Positions 24,016-31,083 of a stretch of 36,678 nucleotides of DNA are shown piece after piece (within the stretch, counting starts at the first letter, position 1; each line of letters opens with the position of its first letter). Source of the stretch: a virus. The position numbers and the translations under genes are program-made. The notes beneath the pieces are model-generated. The model saw nothing but the letters and a program-made list of their open reading frames with translations. It did not search any database and was not told the DNA's origin. The DNA lies in the IMG/VR virus record IMGVR_UViG_3300020166_000052, positions 1-36,678 of that record, one strand, 5' to 3'.

Positions 24016-25152
24016 CTAGTACTTCAATAGCTTACTATAATCATCTGGAAGCTCCACATCATTAACTTGTATATAGCCATAGATAGCTTTACTCGTGTGA
24101 CCTGTGATTAAAGAAAGTGTACGCACCGTGTCCTCTTTAGAAAGCGTTTTCCTCAACTCAAGATAAATTTTAGTAATAAAAGTGTGTCGAAAATGGTACA
24201 AAGTAAATTGAGTCTCTATGTTGTTTTTCTTTCTAAACTTACCAAACTGTTTAGTATAAAAGCCACGCCTGTTAATTTCAGTAGTGTTATTCCAGTCTGC
24301 ATTGGAGGGTTCAAATATAAATCCGCTTTTATCTTTTACAAATTCTTTCAAGCGGTCCACTAAAATTGAAGGGATTATTTTTGTCTTTAAAGCTTTGGTT
24401 TTTGTGTCTATCTGAATTATGTTTTTGTCAAAGTCAATGTCACTCGTTTTCATTCTCACAATTTCGATAGGGCGCCAGAACATATACCCAACAAAATAGA
24501 TAAACATTAAAATAGCTTGATCCTGCTTTGTTAGTAATTCCACGATTTTATTAACATCATTTTCAGAATATACTTTAATAGGCTTTTTTAAAACTTTCTT
24601 ATTTCGTATCTCAGAAATAAAATTAAATTCGATATAACTTTCGTCAGATAATATACCGAATATAGAACTCAGCGCAATTTTACAGTTGTTTCTGTTTTTT
24701 GCACCAGTAAATTGATTTAAAAATTGAGACACCTCTCTCTTAGTGATAGCGGTAATTAATTCATGCAATTGACCCTTTGACTCTAAAAAGTGTTTAAACT
24801 GCTTAACACGGCTCTCATAATCTTTATAAGTTGTTTCTTTTACTTCTGATTTTTTAACAGAAAGAGCATAGTCTAAACAACTTTCTGCCGTATAGCCGTT
24901 CAACTGTGGGTTTTTTTTACCAAGGTCCCACTCGTTTTCTAAATAATAATTAATGAAATTCCTAATTTTGTTTAATTCTCGGAGCCTTTCGTCTTTTTTC
25001 TTGAACCGCCTGTTAACCTTAAAAGTAAGTGGCGTTTGCCGTTTCATTTTACCATCAGAACCTATAAGAGAGTAATAAACATACCATCGCTTCGAGAGGT
25101 CGTAATCTTTCCCCCCGTGGTATATTTTCGCTTCTATATAATTCTTAGTCAT
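24016..25152 (-). CDS. int: Tyrosine recombinase (phage integrase)
   Basis: A 378-aa protein from ATG 25152; the frame stays open to 25221. The shorter start is preferred because the extension is encoded by the arm repeat at 25167-25189, while MTKNYIEAKIYHGGKDY is a more usual start of the N-terminal arm-binding domain. The core SAM-like domain covers about residues 85-185. Catalytic residues in the C-terminal domain are Arg in FWRPIEIVRM, Lys in TKTKALKTK, Arg in YHFRHTF, His in TGHTSK and Tyr in YGYIQ. It integrates and excises the phage at attP directly next to it. It is a phage-type enzyme, not recognisably an integron integrase. Confidence 0.9.
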   Translation of the reverse strand: MTKNYIEAKIYHGGKDYDLSKRWYVYYSLIGSDGKMKRQTPLTFKVNRRFKKKDERLRELNKIRNFINYYLENEWDLGKKNPQLNGYTAESCLDYALSVKKSEVKETTYKDYESRVKQFKHFLESKGQLHELITAITKREVSQFLNQFTGAKNRNNCKIALSSIFGILSDESYIEFNFISEIRNKKVLKKPIKVYSENDVNKIVELLTKQDQAILMFIYFVGYMFWRPIEIVRMKTSDIDFDKNIIQIDTKTKALKTKIIPSILVDRLKEFVKDKSGFIFEPSNADWNNTTEINRRGFYTKQFGKFRKKNNIETQFTLYHFRHTFITKIYLELRKTLSKEDTVRTLSLITGHTSKAIYGYIQVNDVELPDDYSKLLKY

Positions 25153-25166
25153 GTTTTCCCTGTTAC

Positions 25167-25189
25167 TGTATGCGGTTTCGTATGCGGTA
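25167..25189. repeat. attP arm repeat (integrase side)
   Basis: A 23-bp sequence made of GTATGCGGTT and GTATGCGGTA joined by one C. It recurs exactly at 25384-25406 on the other side of the tRNA-like core. Paired direct repeats on both arms are typical of integrase arm-binding sites. Confidence 0.7.
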
Positions 25190-25258
25190 CGAATTTTTCC
25201 AATTAAAAAAGCCATTGACATTTAGAGTTAAACAACTGCAAATCAATGGCTTAAAATT

Positions 25259-25303
25259 GTAGCGAGAGCGGGGCACGATCCCGCGACCTCCGGGTTATGA
25301 ACC
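25259..25303 (-). other. attP: attP core: 3' part of tRNA-Met(CAT)
   Basis: On the reverse strand this is the 3' half of a tRNA: the loop TTCATAA with anticodon CAT, stem part CCCGG, variable AGGTC, T-stem GCGGG/CCCGC and acceptor end CTCTCGCTACA. The 5' half is missing, so it is not a tRNA gene but the piece of host tRNA that phages carry to rebuild the gene on integration. It lies between integrase and repressor with phage genes on both sides, so the window shows attP (free or circular form), not attL or attR. The T-loop reads ATCGTGC instead of the usual TTCRAnn. Confidence 0.75.
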
Positions 25304-25383
25304 AAAAAAAATCATCTCTCAAAAAGTTAAATCATTAATTGTCAGTTTGTTATGTTTTTAGTTTGTGTTAAAATAGTGCGTTT

Positions 25384-25406
25384 TGTATGCGGTTTCGTAT
25401 GCGGTA
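25384..25406. repeat. attP arm repeat (repressor side)
   Basis: An exact copy of the 23-bp unit at 25167-25189, in the same orientation, about 80 bases beyond the core. It also holds two GTATGCGGT half-sites. It lies just past the end of the lipoprotein gene. Confidence 0.7.
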
Positions 25407-25411
25407 GGGGT

Positions 25412-25960
25412 TTAGGGTTGTTTTTTTAAGACTTTTATTTTTTCAATAGCATCATTTAAAACAGATTCTAGATTGTCTAAGTCTTTTATGAAAATTGAAT
25501 TATCAGAGCCGTACTTTTCAAGCGAGATGTACCAAGAAGCTTTTCCTCCACTGACGTAATAACCAACTTGAAAACCATCATCGGAAACAAATTTATTTTC
25601 TAAGTAGCTAGGGTTGCTAGCTTCATCGGAAATAATAGATGCTTTTAATACATTTATAGCCTTATTTACCTCTAATAAGTCTTCATAGGCTATTGATGCT
25701 TTTTTAGTAGAGTATTTACCTTTTTTGGATATTTGAAAAAAGAATTTAGTATTATCTGAAATACTGAATTTTCTTATTTTAGTTTTAACAACTCCATAAC
25801 TAATACTTAAGGTCTCTGCTTCATAGTCGGTGTATTTAATTATCTCTCCAGTAGCAGATGAAAACTCATCTATTTTTGTTTTTTGCACTTCTTTTTCTTG
25901 CGAATAACAAGAGTGGAATATAAATAGCAGACTAACTAATATTAATTGTAATTTTTTCAT
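25412..25960 (-). CDS. Predicted lipoprotein in lysogeny block
   Basis: A 182-aa protein with an N-terminal signal (MKKLQLILVSLLFIFHSCYS) and a lipobox-type Cys at residue 18. The mature part is strand/helix mixed with FSISDNTKFFFQISKKG and a C-terminal helix. No known domain. It is on the same strand as and just downstream of the repressor (29-base gap), so it is probably expressed in the lysogen. A superinfection-exclusion or surface role is a reasonable guess, not shown. Confidence 0.65.
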   Translation of the reverse strand: MKKLQLILVSLLFIFHSCYSQEKEVQKTKIDEFSSATGEIIKYTDYEAETLSISYGVVKTKIRKFSISDNTKFFFQISKKGKYSTKKASIAYEDLLEVNKAINVLKASIISDEASNPSYLENKFVSDDGFQVGYYVSGGKASWYISLEKYGSDNSIFIKDLDNLESVLNDAIEKIKVLKKQP

Positions 25961-25989
25961 AATAAGTAGGTTTTAGGGTTTATGTTAAT

Positions 25990-26370
25990 TTAAGGAGTTT
26001 GAGGCATTAAATTTTTTTTCGTATCAAAAAGGGCTTCAAGCCTTTCAATGCGTTGGTTCTGGTAATTGATTCTATCGTCTTGAGAGCCTGCAAGTCGTTC
26101 TAATAACTCAACTCTTTTTAATAGTACGTCATTGACAGGGCTTTCTTTTGGCTGAAGCTCTATTGATCCTTCGCCAGTCAATAAGTATAATTCATTCAAT
26201 TGGGGATAAGCTTCTTTTAGTTTAGCTGCTAAATTTCGAGACATTTTATTTCTCCCCGTTTGGATGTTATACAAGGATGTGCCGTCTCTTTTACCAATCT
26301 CTTTTCCGATCTGATTGATATTCTTGTTTAAGAAACGAGAAATCTCGTCAATTATATTTAATTTTTCCAT
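25990..26370 (-). CDS. CI-like repressor (HTH plus coiled coil)
   Basis: A 126-aa protein. Residues ~6-60 form an HTH domain: FLNKNINQIGKEIGKRDGTS, then LYNIQTGRNKMSRNLAAKL and LNELYLLTGEGSI. This N-terminal form is common in Bacteroidota phage repressors. Residues ~80-115 form a coiled coil (LLKRVELLERLAGSQDDRIN) for dimerising; there is no LexA-type peptidase domain. It faces the early operon across a 146-base region full of TTTGTA palindromes. It would maintain lysogeny by blocking the early promoter. Confidence 0.8.
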   Translation of the reverse strand: MEKLNIIDEISRFLNKNINQIGKEIGKRDGTSLYNIQTGRNKMSRNLAAKLKEAYPQLNELYLLTGEGSIELQPKESPVNDVLLKRVELLERLAGSQDDRINYQNQRIERLEALFDTKKNLMPQTP

Positions 26371-26432
26371 TTTTTTAATTATTTGATTATCAAATATTTA
26401 AACGGTTATTTTTAAAAAACATACAATTTTAT

Positions 26433-26447
26433 TTGTAATAATTACAA
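26433..26447. promoter_or_regulatory. Operator palindrome 1
   Basis: TTGTAAT and ATTACAA are perfect complements around a single A. It shares the TTGTA half-site with the next two sites and lies between repressor and early genes. It is likely a repressor-binding site. Confidence 0.5.
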
Positions 26448-26450
26448 TAA

Positions 26451-26470
26451 TATTTGTATAAATACAAATA
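26451..26470. promoter_or_regulatory. Operator palindrome 2
   Basis: TATTTGTAT and ATACAAATA are perfect 9-base arms with AA between. It overlaps the -33 TTTG of the early promoter, so binding here would block RNA polymerase. A third set of half-sites (TTTGTAT then TTTGTAA, direct) lies at 26473-26487. Confidence 0.6.
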
Positions 26471-26484
26471 TGTTTGTATATTTG
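26453..26484 (+). promoter_or_regulatory. Early rightward promoter
   Basis: TTTG at 26453-26456 and TATATTTG at 26477-26484 are 20 bases apart, an exact match to the Bacteroidota promoter consensus. Transcription would start near 26490, before the first early gene at 26517. The -33 is inside operator 2 and the -7 overlaps the third half-site group. Confidence 0.65.
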
Positions 26485-26516
26485 TAATATAAAACTTTTA
26501 TAACCGTAAATATAAC

Positions 26517-26780
26517 ATGAAAACCGAGACCTACAATAAAATAGCAAAAAAATTCATCTGCGACGAGGCTACCGAACAGTTAATCGGATTTAAAGGAGTT
26601 TTAAAGAATTTAGAAATAGATTTTTATGCAGAACCAGAAAACAATTACAAAGTTCAAATAGATGTTTTTGGTTATAAATCAAAAAAAGGATGGACGGACT
26701 TAAAGCCAACCTACTTACAATTAAAGGATATGCAAAAACGCATTAATTCGGAACTAGACAATCTTCAATTACTAAACTAA
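26517..26780 (+). CDS. First early gene, hypothetical
   Basis: An 87-aa soluble protein with a mixed helix/strand pattern (NYKVQIDVFGYKSKKGW) and a C-terminal helix. No known domain. As the first gene of the early operon it is in the place of Cro- or host-takeover-type genes, but there is no HTH to support this. Confidence 0.5.
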   Translation: MKTETYNKIAKKFICDEATEQLIGFKGVLKNLEIDFYAEPENNYKVQIDVFGYKSKKGWTDLKPTYLQLKDMQKRINSELDNLQLLN

Positions 26781-26802
26781 TCAAGCTCTAAAAACTATAA
26801 CA

Positions 26803-27078
26803 ATGCCACAAATAGGAGAACCAATTACCAAAGAACAAAAAGACCTCTTAAACAGGCTTTTAACAACTCAAGATTTGATAGATATATCCACAACGGTTGA
26901 CGCTAGTTATTCAACGGTCAAGAGTTTGTTTTACCGTACAGCTTCCGTAACGGAAGAGAACCAACAAGCGGTTTATAAAATGATTAGCCGTGCTTTTCAG
27001 AAATCAGAAGAAGCCCTTATTTATTTCACTAAGGCAAAATCTGAATTAGAAGCTATGCTTCCAAAGGTTCAAAGCTAA
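26803..27078 (+). CDS. Small HTH-like early protein
   Basis: A 91-aa protein. Residues ~22-50 (TTQDLIDISTTVDASYSTVKSLFYR) look like an HTH in which VDASYSTVKSLFYR is the recognition helix. The rest is helical. It could be a Cro/Cox-like regulator of the lysogeny switch by its second place in the early operon. Similar short proteins are frequent in Bacteroidota phages. Confidence 0.5.
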   Translation: MPQIGEPITKEQKDLLNRLLTTQDLIDISTTVDASYSTVKSLFYRTASVTEENQQAVYKMISRAFQKSEEALIYFTKAKSELEAMLPKVQS

Positions 27079-27088
27079 CCATAACCCA

Positions 27089-27277
27089 ATGAGCCTCGAA
27101 CCTTCCGCAATATTAGACCTTTTAATTAGCTCCATTTCATTGAATGGTGTAAAGGCATTGATAGCGGAAAAAGAGGTTAAAAAACCAAAAAAAGTAAGCG
27201 TACACGGCAAGTACGATGCTTATTATAAAAGTGAAATTAGAAAACGATTTAAAAAACATCAAGCCCAAAACCTATGA
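27089..27277 (+). CDS. Small basic early protein, hypothetical
   Basis: A 62-aa protein with a hydrophobic N-terminal helix (ILDLLISSISLNGVKALI) and a Lys/Arg-rich C-terminal half (YYKSEIRKRFKKHQ). No known domain. It overlaps the next start by 4 bases (ATGA). Confidence 0.45.
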   Translation: MSLEPSAILDLLISSISLNGVKALIAEKEVKKPKKVSVHGKYDAYYKSEIRKRFKKHQAQNL

Positions 27278-27528
27278 AATCCTTCAAACTAAACATGTAT
27301 TTCGCAGCCATACCAAAAGACGGCTCGTTTTTAAAAGAAGATTATGAGAACGCAAACACCGCAGAAGAATTGTTAGACTTAGCGCATAAGTGGTTTAATA
27401 AGATTGAAAATGAAAAGAGCCAAGTTAAAAAAGCATGGTACAGTTCGGCAGCACATTACCTGTATAGCCACTTAACAGGCGAACCGCACGACAGTAAAAA
27501 ATTACTGATGGATATAGAAAACCTTTAA
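27274..27528 (+). CDS. Hypothetical early protein
   Basis: An 84-aa soluble helical protein (TAEELLDLAHKWFNKIENEK). No known domain or signal. It is coupled to the previous gene by overlap and lies 21 bases ahead of the next one. Confidence 0.45.
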   Translation: MKSFKLNMYFAAIPKDGSFLKEDYENANTAEELLDLAHKWFNKIENEKSQVKKAWYSSAAHYLYSHLTGEPHDSKKLLMDIENL

Positions 27529-27549
27529 ACCTTAAATAAACCCAAAACC

Positions 27550-27951
27550 ATGGAAACCCAAACAGCAGCAACAGCAGTTGCAAGTAAAGTAAAGTCAGTT
27601 CAACCCAATGGCACTTATGAAAGCGCACACGGAACTCTATTCAAATTTGAATATGAAATGGAGGACGGTGTAGTGTTGGCTGCGAACCACAAGTCACAGG
27701 ACGGCTTTTTAAAGGCTGGTGAATCAGTAGAATATACAATTAAGGGAACGAACGCCTACGGAAACTACGGAAGCGTATCTAAGCCAAAACAACCCTATGC
27801 ACCTAACGGAAATTCTTATAGTAAAAAAACAGGAGGTAATGCTTCGTTCGCTTTGAGCTATGCTAAGGATTTAGTGGTAGCAGGCAAGGTTGAGGTTAAG
27901 CAAATACTTAACATAGCAGATAAATTAAATAACTGGTTAAACACAAAATAA
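27550..27951 (+). CDS. Putative OB-fold / DNA-binding early protein
   Basis: A 133-aa protein. Residues ~10-80 hold five short strands with Gly turns (SVQPNGTYESAHGTLFKFE; SVEYTIKGTNAYGNYG), which look like an OB-fold. A Ser/Lys/Pro-rich linker and a C-terminal helix region follow (ALSYAKDLVVAGKVEVKQI). It leads the recombination-type genes of the operon, so a single-strand binding or replication accessory role is plausible. The stop overlaps the next start by one base. Confidence 0.45.
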   Translation: METQTAATAVASKVKSVQPNGTYESAHGTLFKFEYEMEDGVVLAANHKSQDGFLKAGESVEYTIKGTNAYGNYGSVSKPKQPYAPNGNSYSKKTGGNASFALSYAKDLVVAGKVEVKQILNIADKLNNWLNTK

Positions 27952-28454
27952 TGAGCAAAGATTTATTTTTAGAACTAAGAGAAAAAGAAGTCATTTCAGA
28001 AGAAATACTTCAAAATAGAACCAATCCTTTACAGGAAATTCAAGACCGAATTATACACATTCATAATGAAGTCGAAAACGGTTATCGATCAGCATTTGAT
28101 GGGCTGATTGAACTAGATATTTACAGAAAGCAATTAGATAATGCCCTAGCCTTAATAAAGGACTTTAAAGACACTTTTAATGACCAACTAGCATCTGCAT
28201 CTACAGAATACAAAGACGGGTATAAGGGTTATAAAATAGAGACTAGAAGCGGTGGACGAACCTTTGTTTACAAGGCCATTCCAGAATGGGCTGACGCTGA
28301 GAAATCAAAAAAAGAGATTGAAGCTAAATACAAGTCAATGTTTTTAGCCATTGAGAAAGGCAACGTAAATGCTAACATTTCAGAAGATGGAGAAATCTTA
28401 CCACTTCCAGAAATCACTTACAGAAAAGGCTCAATTATTTTAAAGAAAGCTTAA
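27951..28454 (+). CDS. Hypothetical early protein
   Basis: A 167-aa protein. The N-terminal ~85 residues are helical (IQDRIIHIHNEVENGY), then a strand part YKGYKIETRSGGRTFVYKAI, then helices. The place between an OB-fold-like and a DUF1367-like gene suggests a recombination or replication accessory. No family is recognised with certainty. It is coupled to both neighbours by one-base overlaps. Confidence 0.45.
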   Translation: MSKDLFLELREKEVISEEILQNRTNPLQEIQDRIIHIHNEVENGYRSAFDGLIELDIYRKQLDNALALIKDFKDTFNDQLASASTEYKDGYKGYKIETRSGGRTFVYKAIPEWADAEKSKKEIEAKYKSMFLAIEKGNVNANISEDGEILPLPEITYRKGSIILKKA

Positions 28455-28867
28455 TGAAACTATTCGTCATTAAACAGCTCGATCATACTTTAAAAGTTGC
28501 TTACAACTCTGATTATGACAAAATCAAAAAATTAAAAGCAGGTGAGGAATATCAATGTGAAATTAAACGTCCAAGAAACTTAAAGTTTCATAAGAAATTC
28601 TTTGCGCTCATTAATATGCTTTTTGAGAATCAAGAAATTTATAACAATCCAGACCGATTAAGGAAGGATTTAATTATAGAAGCAGGGCTTTATGATGAAT
28701 GGGTAGATTTTCAGGGTGTAATGCAAAGAGAAGCAAAGAGCATAAGCTTTGCGAGTATGAATGAAGATGAGTTTAGCGAACTCTACTCAAAAGTAATTGA
28801 TGTAATAGTAAAGCATTTCAATTTTGATAAGCAAGATATTATAGACAACGTAGAACAATTTTATTAA
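28454..28867 (+). CDS. DUF1367-like phage protein
   Basis: A 137-aa protein. The segment IKRPRNLKFHKKFFALINML and the later KSISFASMNEDEFSELYSKV match the R(N/S)..HRKFFAL.N and SISF..M...EF..LY pattern of DUF1367, a family found in phages next to nin-region and recombination genes. No catalytic role is known. It lies 13 bases ahead of an SSB-like gene, which fits a DNA-metabolism block. Confidence 0.65.
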   Translation: MKLFVIKQLDHTLKVAYNSDYDKIKKLKAGEEYQCEIKRPRNLKFHKKFFALINMLFENQEIYNNPDRLRKDLIIEAGLYDEWVDFQGVMQREAKSISFASMNEDEFSELYSKVIDVIVKHFNFDKQDIIDNVEQFY

Positions 28868-28880
28868 AACAACTTTAAAA

Positions 28881-29237
28881 ATGAAAGTAGAAGGCAGAAT
28901 TAAAGTAATCGGACAAACTAAAGAAATTGGTTCAAAAGGATTCAAGAAACGTGAGTTAGTCATAACCATTCCAGATGAGAAATACCCTCAACACATTCTG
29001 GTGGAGTTTATCCAAGACAAAACAGCACTTTTAAATGATGTGATTGTTGGCCAAAAAATAACAGTACACATCAACATTAACGGAAGAGAGTGGATCAACC
29101 CACAAGGAGAAGCGAAGTATTTCAATGCGATACAAGGCTGGAAAATAGAGGTGCATCCACAGTCCGAAATTCCAAAACCTCCATTTGAAACCGCTGAAGA
29201 TTTAGCTCAAGAACAACCAGACGATTTACCGTTTTAA
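28881..29237 (+). CDS. SSB-like protein (DUF3127-like)
   Basis: A 118-aa protein. Residues 1-~95 form an OB-fold of the DUF3127 type (GRIKVIGQTKEIGSKGFKKR; INPQGEAKYFNAIQGW). The tail ends in acidic DDLPF, matching the DDDIPF-type tip by which bacterial SSB recruits DNA repair and replication proteins. It is therefore likely a single-strand DNA-binding protein of the phage. Known members are conserved in Bacteroidota and their phages. Confidence 0.7.
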   Translation: MKVEGRIKVIGQTKEIGSKGFKKRELVITIPDEKYPQHILVEFIQDKTALLNDVIVGQKITVHININGREWINPQGEAKYFNAIQGWKIEVHPQSEIPKPPFETAEDLAQEQPDDLPF

Positions 29238-29247
29238 ACCTAGAACA

Positions 29248-29559
29248 ATGAAAATACTTCACTTAACTTTAAAAAAGAAATGGTTCGATATGATCTCTTC
29301 TGGTGAAAAGACAGAGGAATATCGAGAGATTAAACCTTATTGGATTAGCAGATTAGGGAATGTTGAAGCTCTTGGAGAAACTTTTATTAGATCGTTTGAT
29401 GTAGTTGAATTTAGAAATGGTTACCAAAAAAATGCGCCAAAGATAAGACTTGAATGGAAAGGGATTCAAAAAAGAACAGGAAAAACGGAGTGGGGCGCAT
29501 TACCAGGCGAACAGTATTTCGTTATAAAACTTGGAAAAATAATAAGTAAATCAAATTAA
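29248..29559 (+). CDS. ASCH-domain protein
   Basis: A 103-aa protein. MKILHLTLKKKWFDMISSGEKTEEYRE is the conserved start of the ASCH fold (a PUA-like beta barrel), with GEK(T/R).E.R as the key loop. The C-terminal strands EQYFVIKLGKI close the barrel. ASCH proteins bind RNA or modified nucleotides; some are N4-acetylcytidine hydrolases. The role in this phage is not known. Confidence 0.75.
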   Translation: MKILHLTLKKKWFDMISSGEKTEEYREIKPYWISRLGNVEALGETFIRSFDVVEFRNGYQKNAPKIRLEWKGIQKRTGKTEWGALPGEQYFVIKLGKIISKSN

Positions 29560-29571
29560 AACCTAGAACCT

Positions 29572-29997
29572 ATGAGTGTAGCAATCAAAAACAGAAACAA
29601 CGCTTATTTCGAAATTCTCAAAAAAGCACCTAAGAAATGCCAATTTATTTTGGAGTTAATAAAAGAGAATAAAGGTATCACAACTCAAGAGTTAAGCACA
29701 AAGTATGGGATTCGTATAAACAACGTGTCAGGACGTGTTACAGAGCTTGAAAAGATGTGTTTAATAAAAGCGGTAGGAAGTGCGAAGAGCTCTTTTACAA
29801 ATAAGTCTAACACTATTTACGTAGCAATCAAAGATACTGACGCAATAATCGATATGCGAAACCTAAAGGCTCAAGAATTGATAGATGAAAATGCAGCCTT
29901 AATTAATGACTTCATTTTATTGAAAAGCACGCTATCAAGAGTCATCCTAAACAACAGGATTAGAAAAAACAAAAAAGAATTAGCAATGGTTTCTTAA
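29572..29997 (+). CDS. Winged-HTH protein
   Basis: A 141-aa protein. Residues ~20-70 form a winged HTH (FILELIKENKGITTQELSTK; NNVSGRVTELEKMCLI) of the type used in MarR- or LexA-like regulators. The C-terminal half is helical with an acidic to basic end. It may control later genes of the operon or bind DNA in replication. The downstream gap begins a structured region. Confidence 0.6.
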   Translation: MSVAIKNRNNAYFEILKKAPKKCQFILELIKENKGITTQELSTKYGIRINNVSGRVTELEKMCLIKAVGSAKSSFTNKSNTIYVAIKDTDAIIDMRNLKAQELIDENAALINDFILLKSTLSRVILNNRIRKNKKELAMVS

Positions 29998-30046
29998 AAA
30001 TATAGAATTAGTGTTGGAACTAGTTTACAATAGGTGAGTTAGGTTT

Positions 30047-30096
30047 TTTGGTTGGGTAAAGTGGCACTGGTTATAGCCTTCCAGTGTCCAACCAAA
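30047..30096. repeat. Two-stem hairpin upstream of methyltransferase
   Basis: The outer stem is TTTGGTTGG with CCAACCAAA (9 bp, perfect). The inner stem is CACTGG with CCAGTG over a 10-base loop. The left side has an extra 9 bases between stems, the right only 1. This shape suits a structured RNA, a terminator without T-run, or an extrahelical-base recombination site. The 29998-30118 gap has no gene. Confidence 0.55.
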
Positions 30097-30118
30097 CCAA
30101 ATATTTGTAACGGATTAT

Positions 30119-30793
30119 ATGAAAGACATTGAATTAATACACGGAGATAGCTTACAAGCGTTAAAAGGCTATGGCGATAATTATTTTGATGTGGCTATTG
30201 TTGACCCTCCTTACGGGCTTGGTTTTGATGGTGAAGTGGCAAGTATGACAATAAGCCCGAATATGGGTAGCGAAAGAAAAAAGCGATGGAATGGAAAGAA
30301 AATAAACCAATACACAAAAAAGGACTGGGATAAAGAAGTACCATCTAAAGAATATTGGGATGAGCTTTTCCGAGTATCTAAAGATCAAATAGTATGGGGT
30401 GGAAATCATTTTGAATTACCACAAAGTAGAGGGTGGTTATTTTGGGATAAGAAAATGGATAAGGGTTTTTCTTTGGCTGATGGTGAACTTGCTTGGACTT
30501 CATTCGATAAAGGGGTAAAAAAATTTGAATACTTATGGGCGGGATTTAAAAAGAAAAAACCTATTAAAAGAATCCACCCGACACAAAAGCCAATAGATTT
30601 GTATAGGTTTTGTTTGGAACATTACACGAGCGAGGGTGATTTGATTTTAGATACTCACTTGGGTAGTGGAAGTATAGCTATAGCCTGCCACCAAATGAAA
30701 CGAAAACTAATAGCCTATGAGATAGATGCTGAATACTATGAAAAGGCTTGTAAGCGGTTTAAAGAACAAACTCGTCAAATAGCACTATGGTAG
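30119..30793 (+). CDS. DNA methyltransferase (adenine/cytosine-N, DPPY class)
   Basis: A 224-aa enzyme. The catalytic DPPY motif is at residues 29-32 (AIVDPPYGLGF). A target-recognition middle follows, then HPTQKP and LDTHLGSGSIAIAC (the SAM-binding loop, near 180-195) at the C-terminus. This order (DPPY first) is the beta-class. No restriction enzyme is nearby, so it is an orphan enzyme that would mark phage DNA against host restriction or affect packaging or replication. It lies between the two-stem hairpin and site G. Confidence 0.85.
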   Translation: MKDIELIHGDSLQALKGYGDNYFDVAIVDPPYGLGFDGEVASMTISPNMGSERKKRWNGKKINQYTKKDWDKEVPSKEYWDELFRVSKDQIVWGGNHFELPQSRGWLFWDKKMDKGFSLADGELAWTSFDKGVKKFEYLWAGFKKKKPIKRIHPTQKPIDLYRFCLEHYTSEGDLILDTHLGSGSIAIACHQMKRKLIAYEIDAEYYEKACKRFKEQTRQIALW

Positions 30794-30801
30794 TGTTTAT
30801 T

Positions 30802-30901
30802 GTTGCTAACGCATTGTGTATGTGTAGTAAGGCTATGCACGTACATTAAACCGAAGAACGAAAGTTAATTAGCCTTATTACATATACATTTGTTATGCAA
30901 C
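30802..30901. repeat. attC-like site G
   Basis: Arm 30802-30835 (starting GTTGCTAACG) pairs with 30868-30901 (ending GTTATGCAAC). Matching blocks are TAAC/GTTA, TGTATGT with ACATATACA, and TAAGGCTA with TAGCCTTA, with extra bases on one strand and a ~32-base internal region. It has an AAC-type left core, a GTTATGC right core and bulges, as attC sites do. The start codon of the next gene (30895) lies inside the right core. Confidence 0.6.
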
Positions 30902-31083
30902 GTAGATTTAAAGTAGGAGATAAAGTAGAAATAATTGGTAACATACCATTTCAATTAAAAGACAAGCCAAAGCCACTATTAGGAACTATAACGAACATAG
31001 ACGGTGCTTATATTTTAGTTAGACCAAAATACCAGAGACATGAATGTGAATTTTATAGTGGCGAATTGCGCTATGTTGCATAA
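30895..31083 (+). CDS. Small SH3/KOW-like protein filling a cassette unit
   Basis: A 62-aa protein. KVGDKVEIIGNIPF, GTITNIDGAYILVRPK and the C-terminal strand form a small SH3-like beta barrel of KOW type. Its ATG is inside the front core GTTATGCAAC (30892-30901) and its TAA inside the back end GTTGCATAAC (31075-31084), which is the exact complement. The coding region therefore fills the whole unit between two attC-like sites. Such barrels often bind nucleic acid; the role is unknown. Confidence 0.6.
   Translation: MQRRFKVGDKVEIIGNIPFQLKDKPKPLLGTITNIDGAYILVRPKYQRHECEFYSGELRYVA

Noticed and set aside
24016-25152. Integrase as the enzyme that moves the cassettes (IntI)
   Set aside because: Its motifs are those of phage integrases with an N-terminal arm-binding region, and it sits next to a standard attP. 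I see no sign of the extra IntI segment. A side activity on folded sites cannot be excluded but is not supported.
25259-25303. Complete tRNA-Met gene
   Set aside because: Only the anticodon loop, variable region, T-arm and acceptor 3' strand are present; the D-arm and 5' acceptor are missing.
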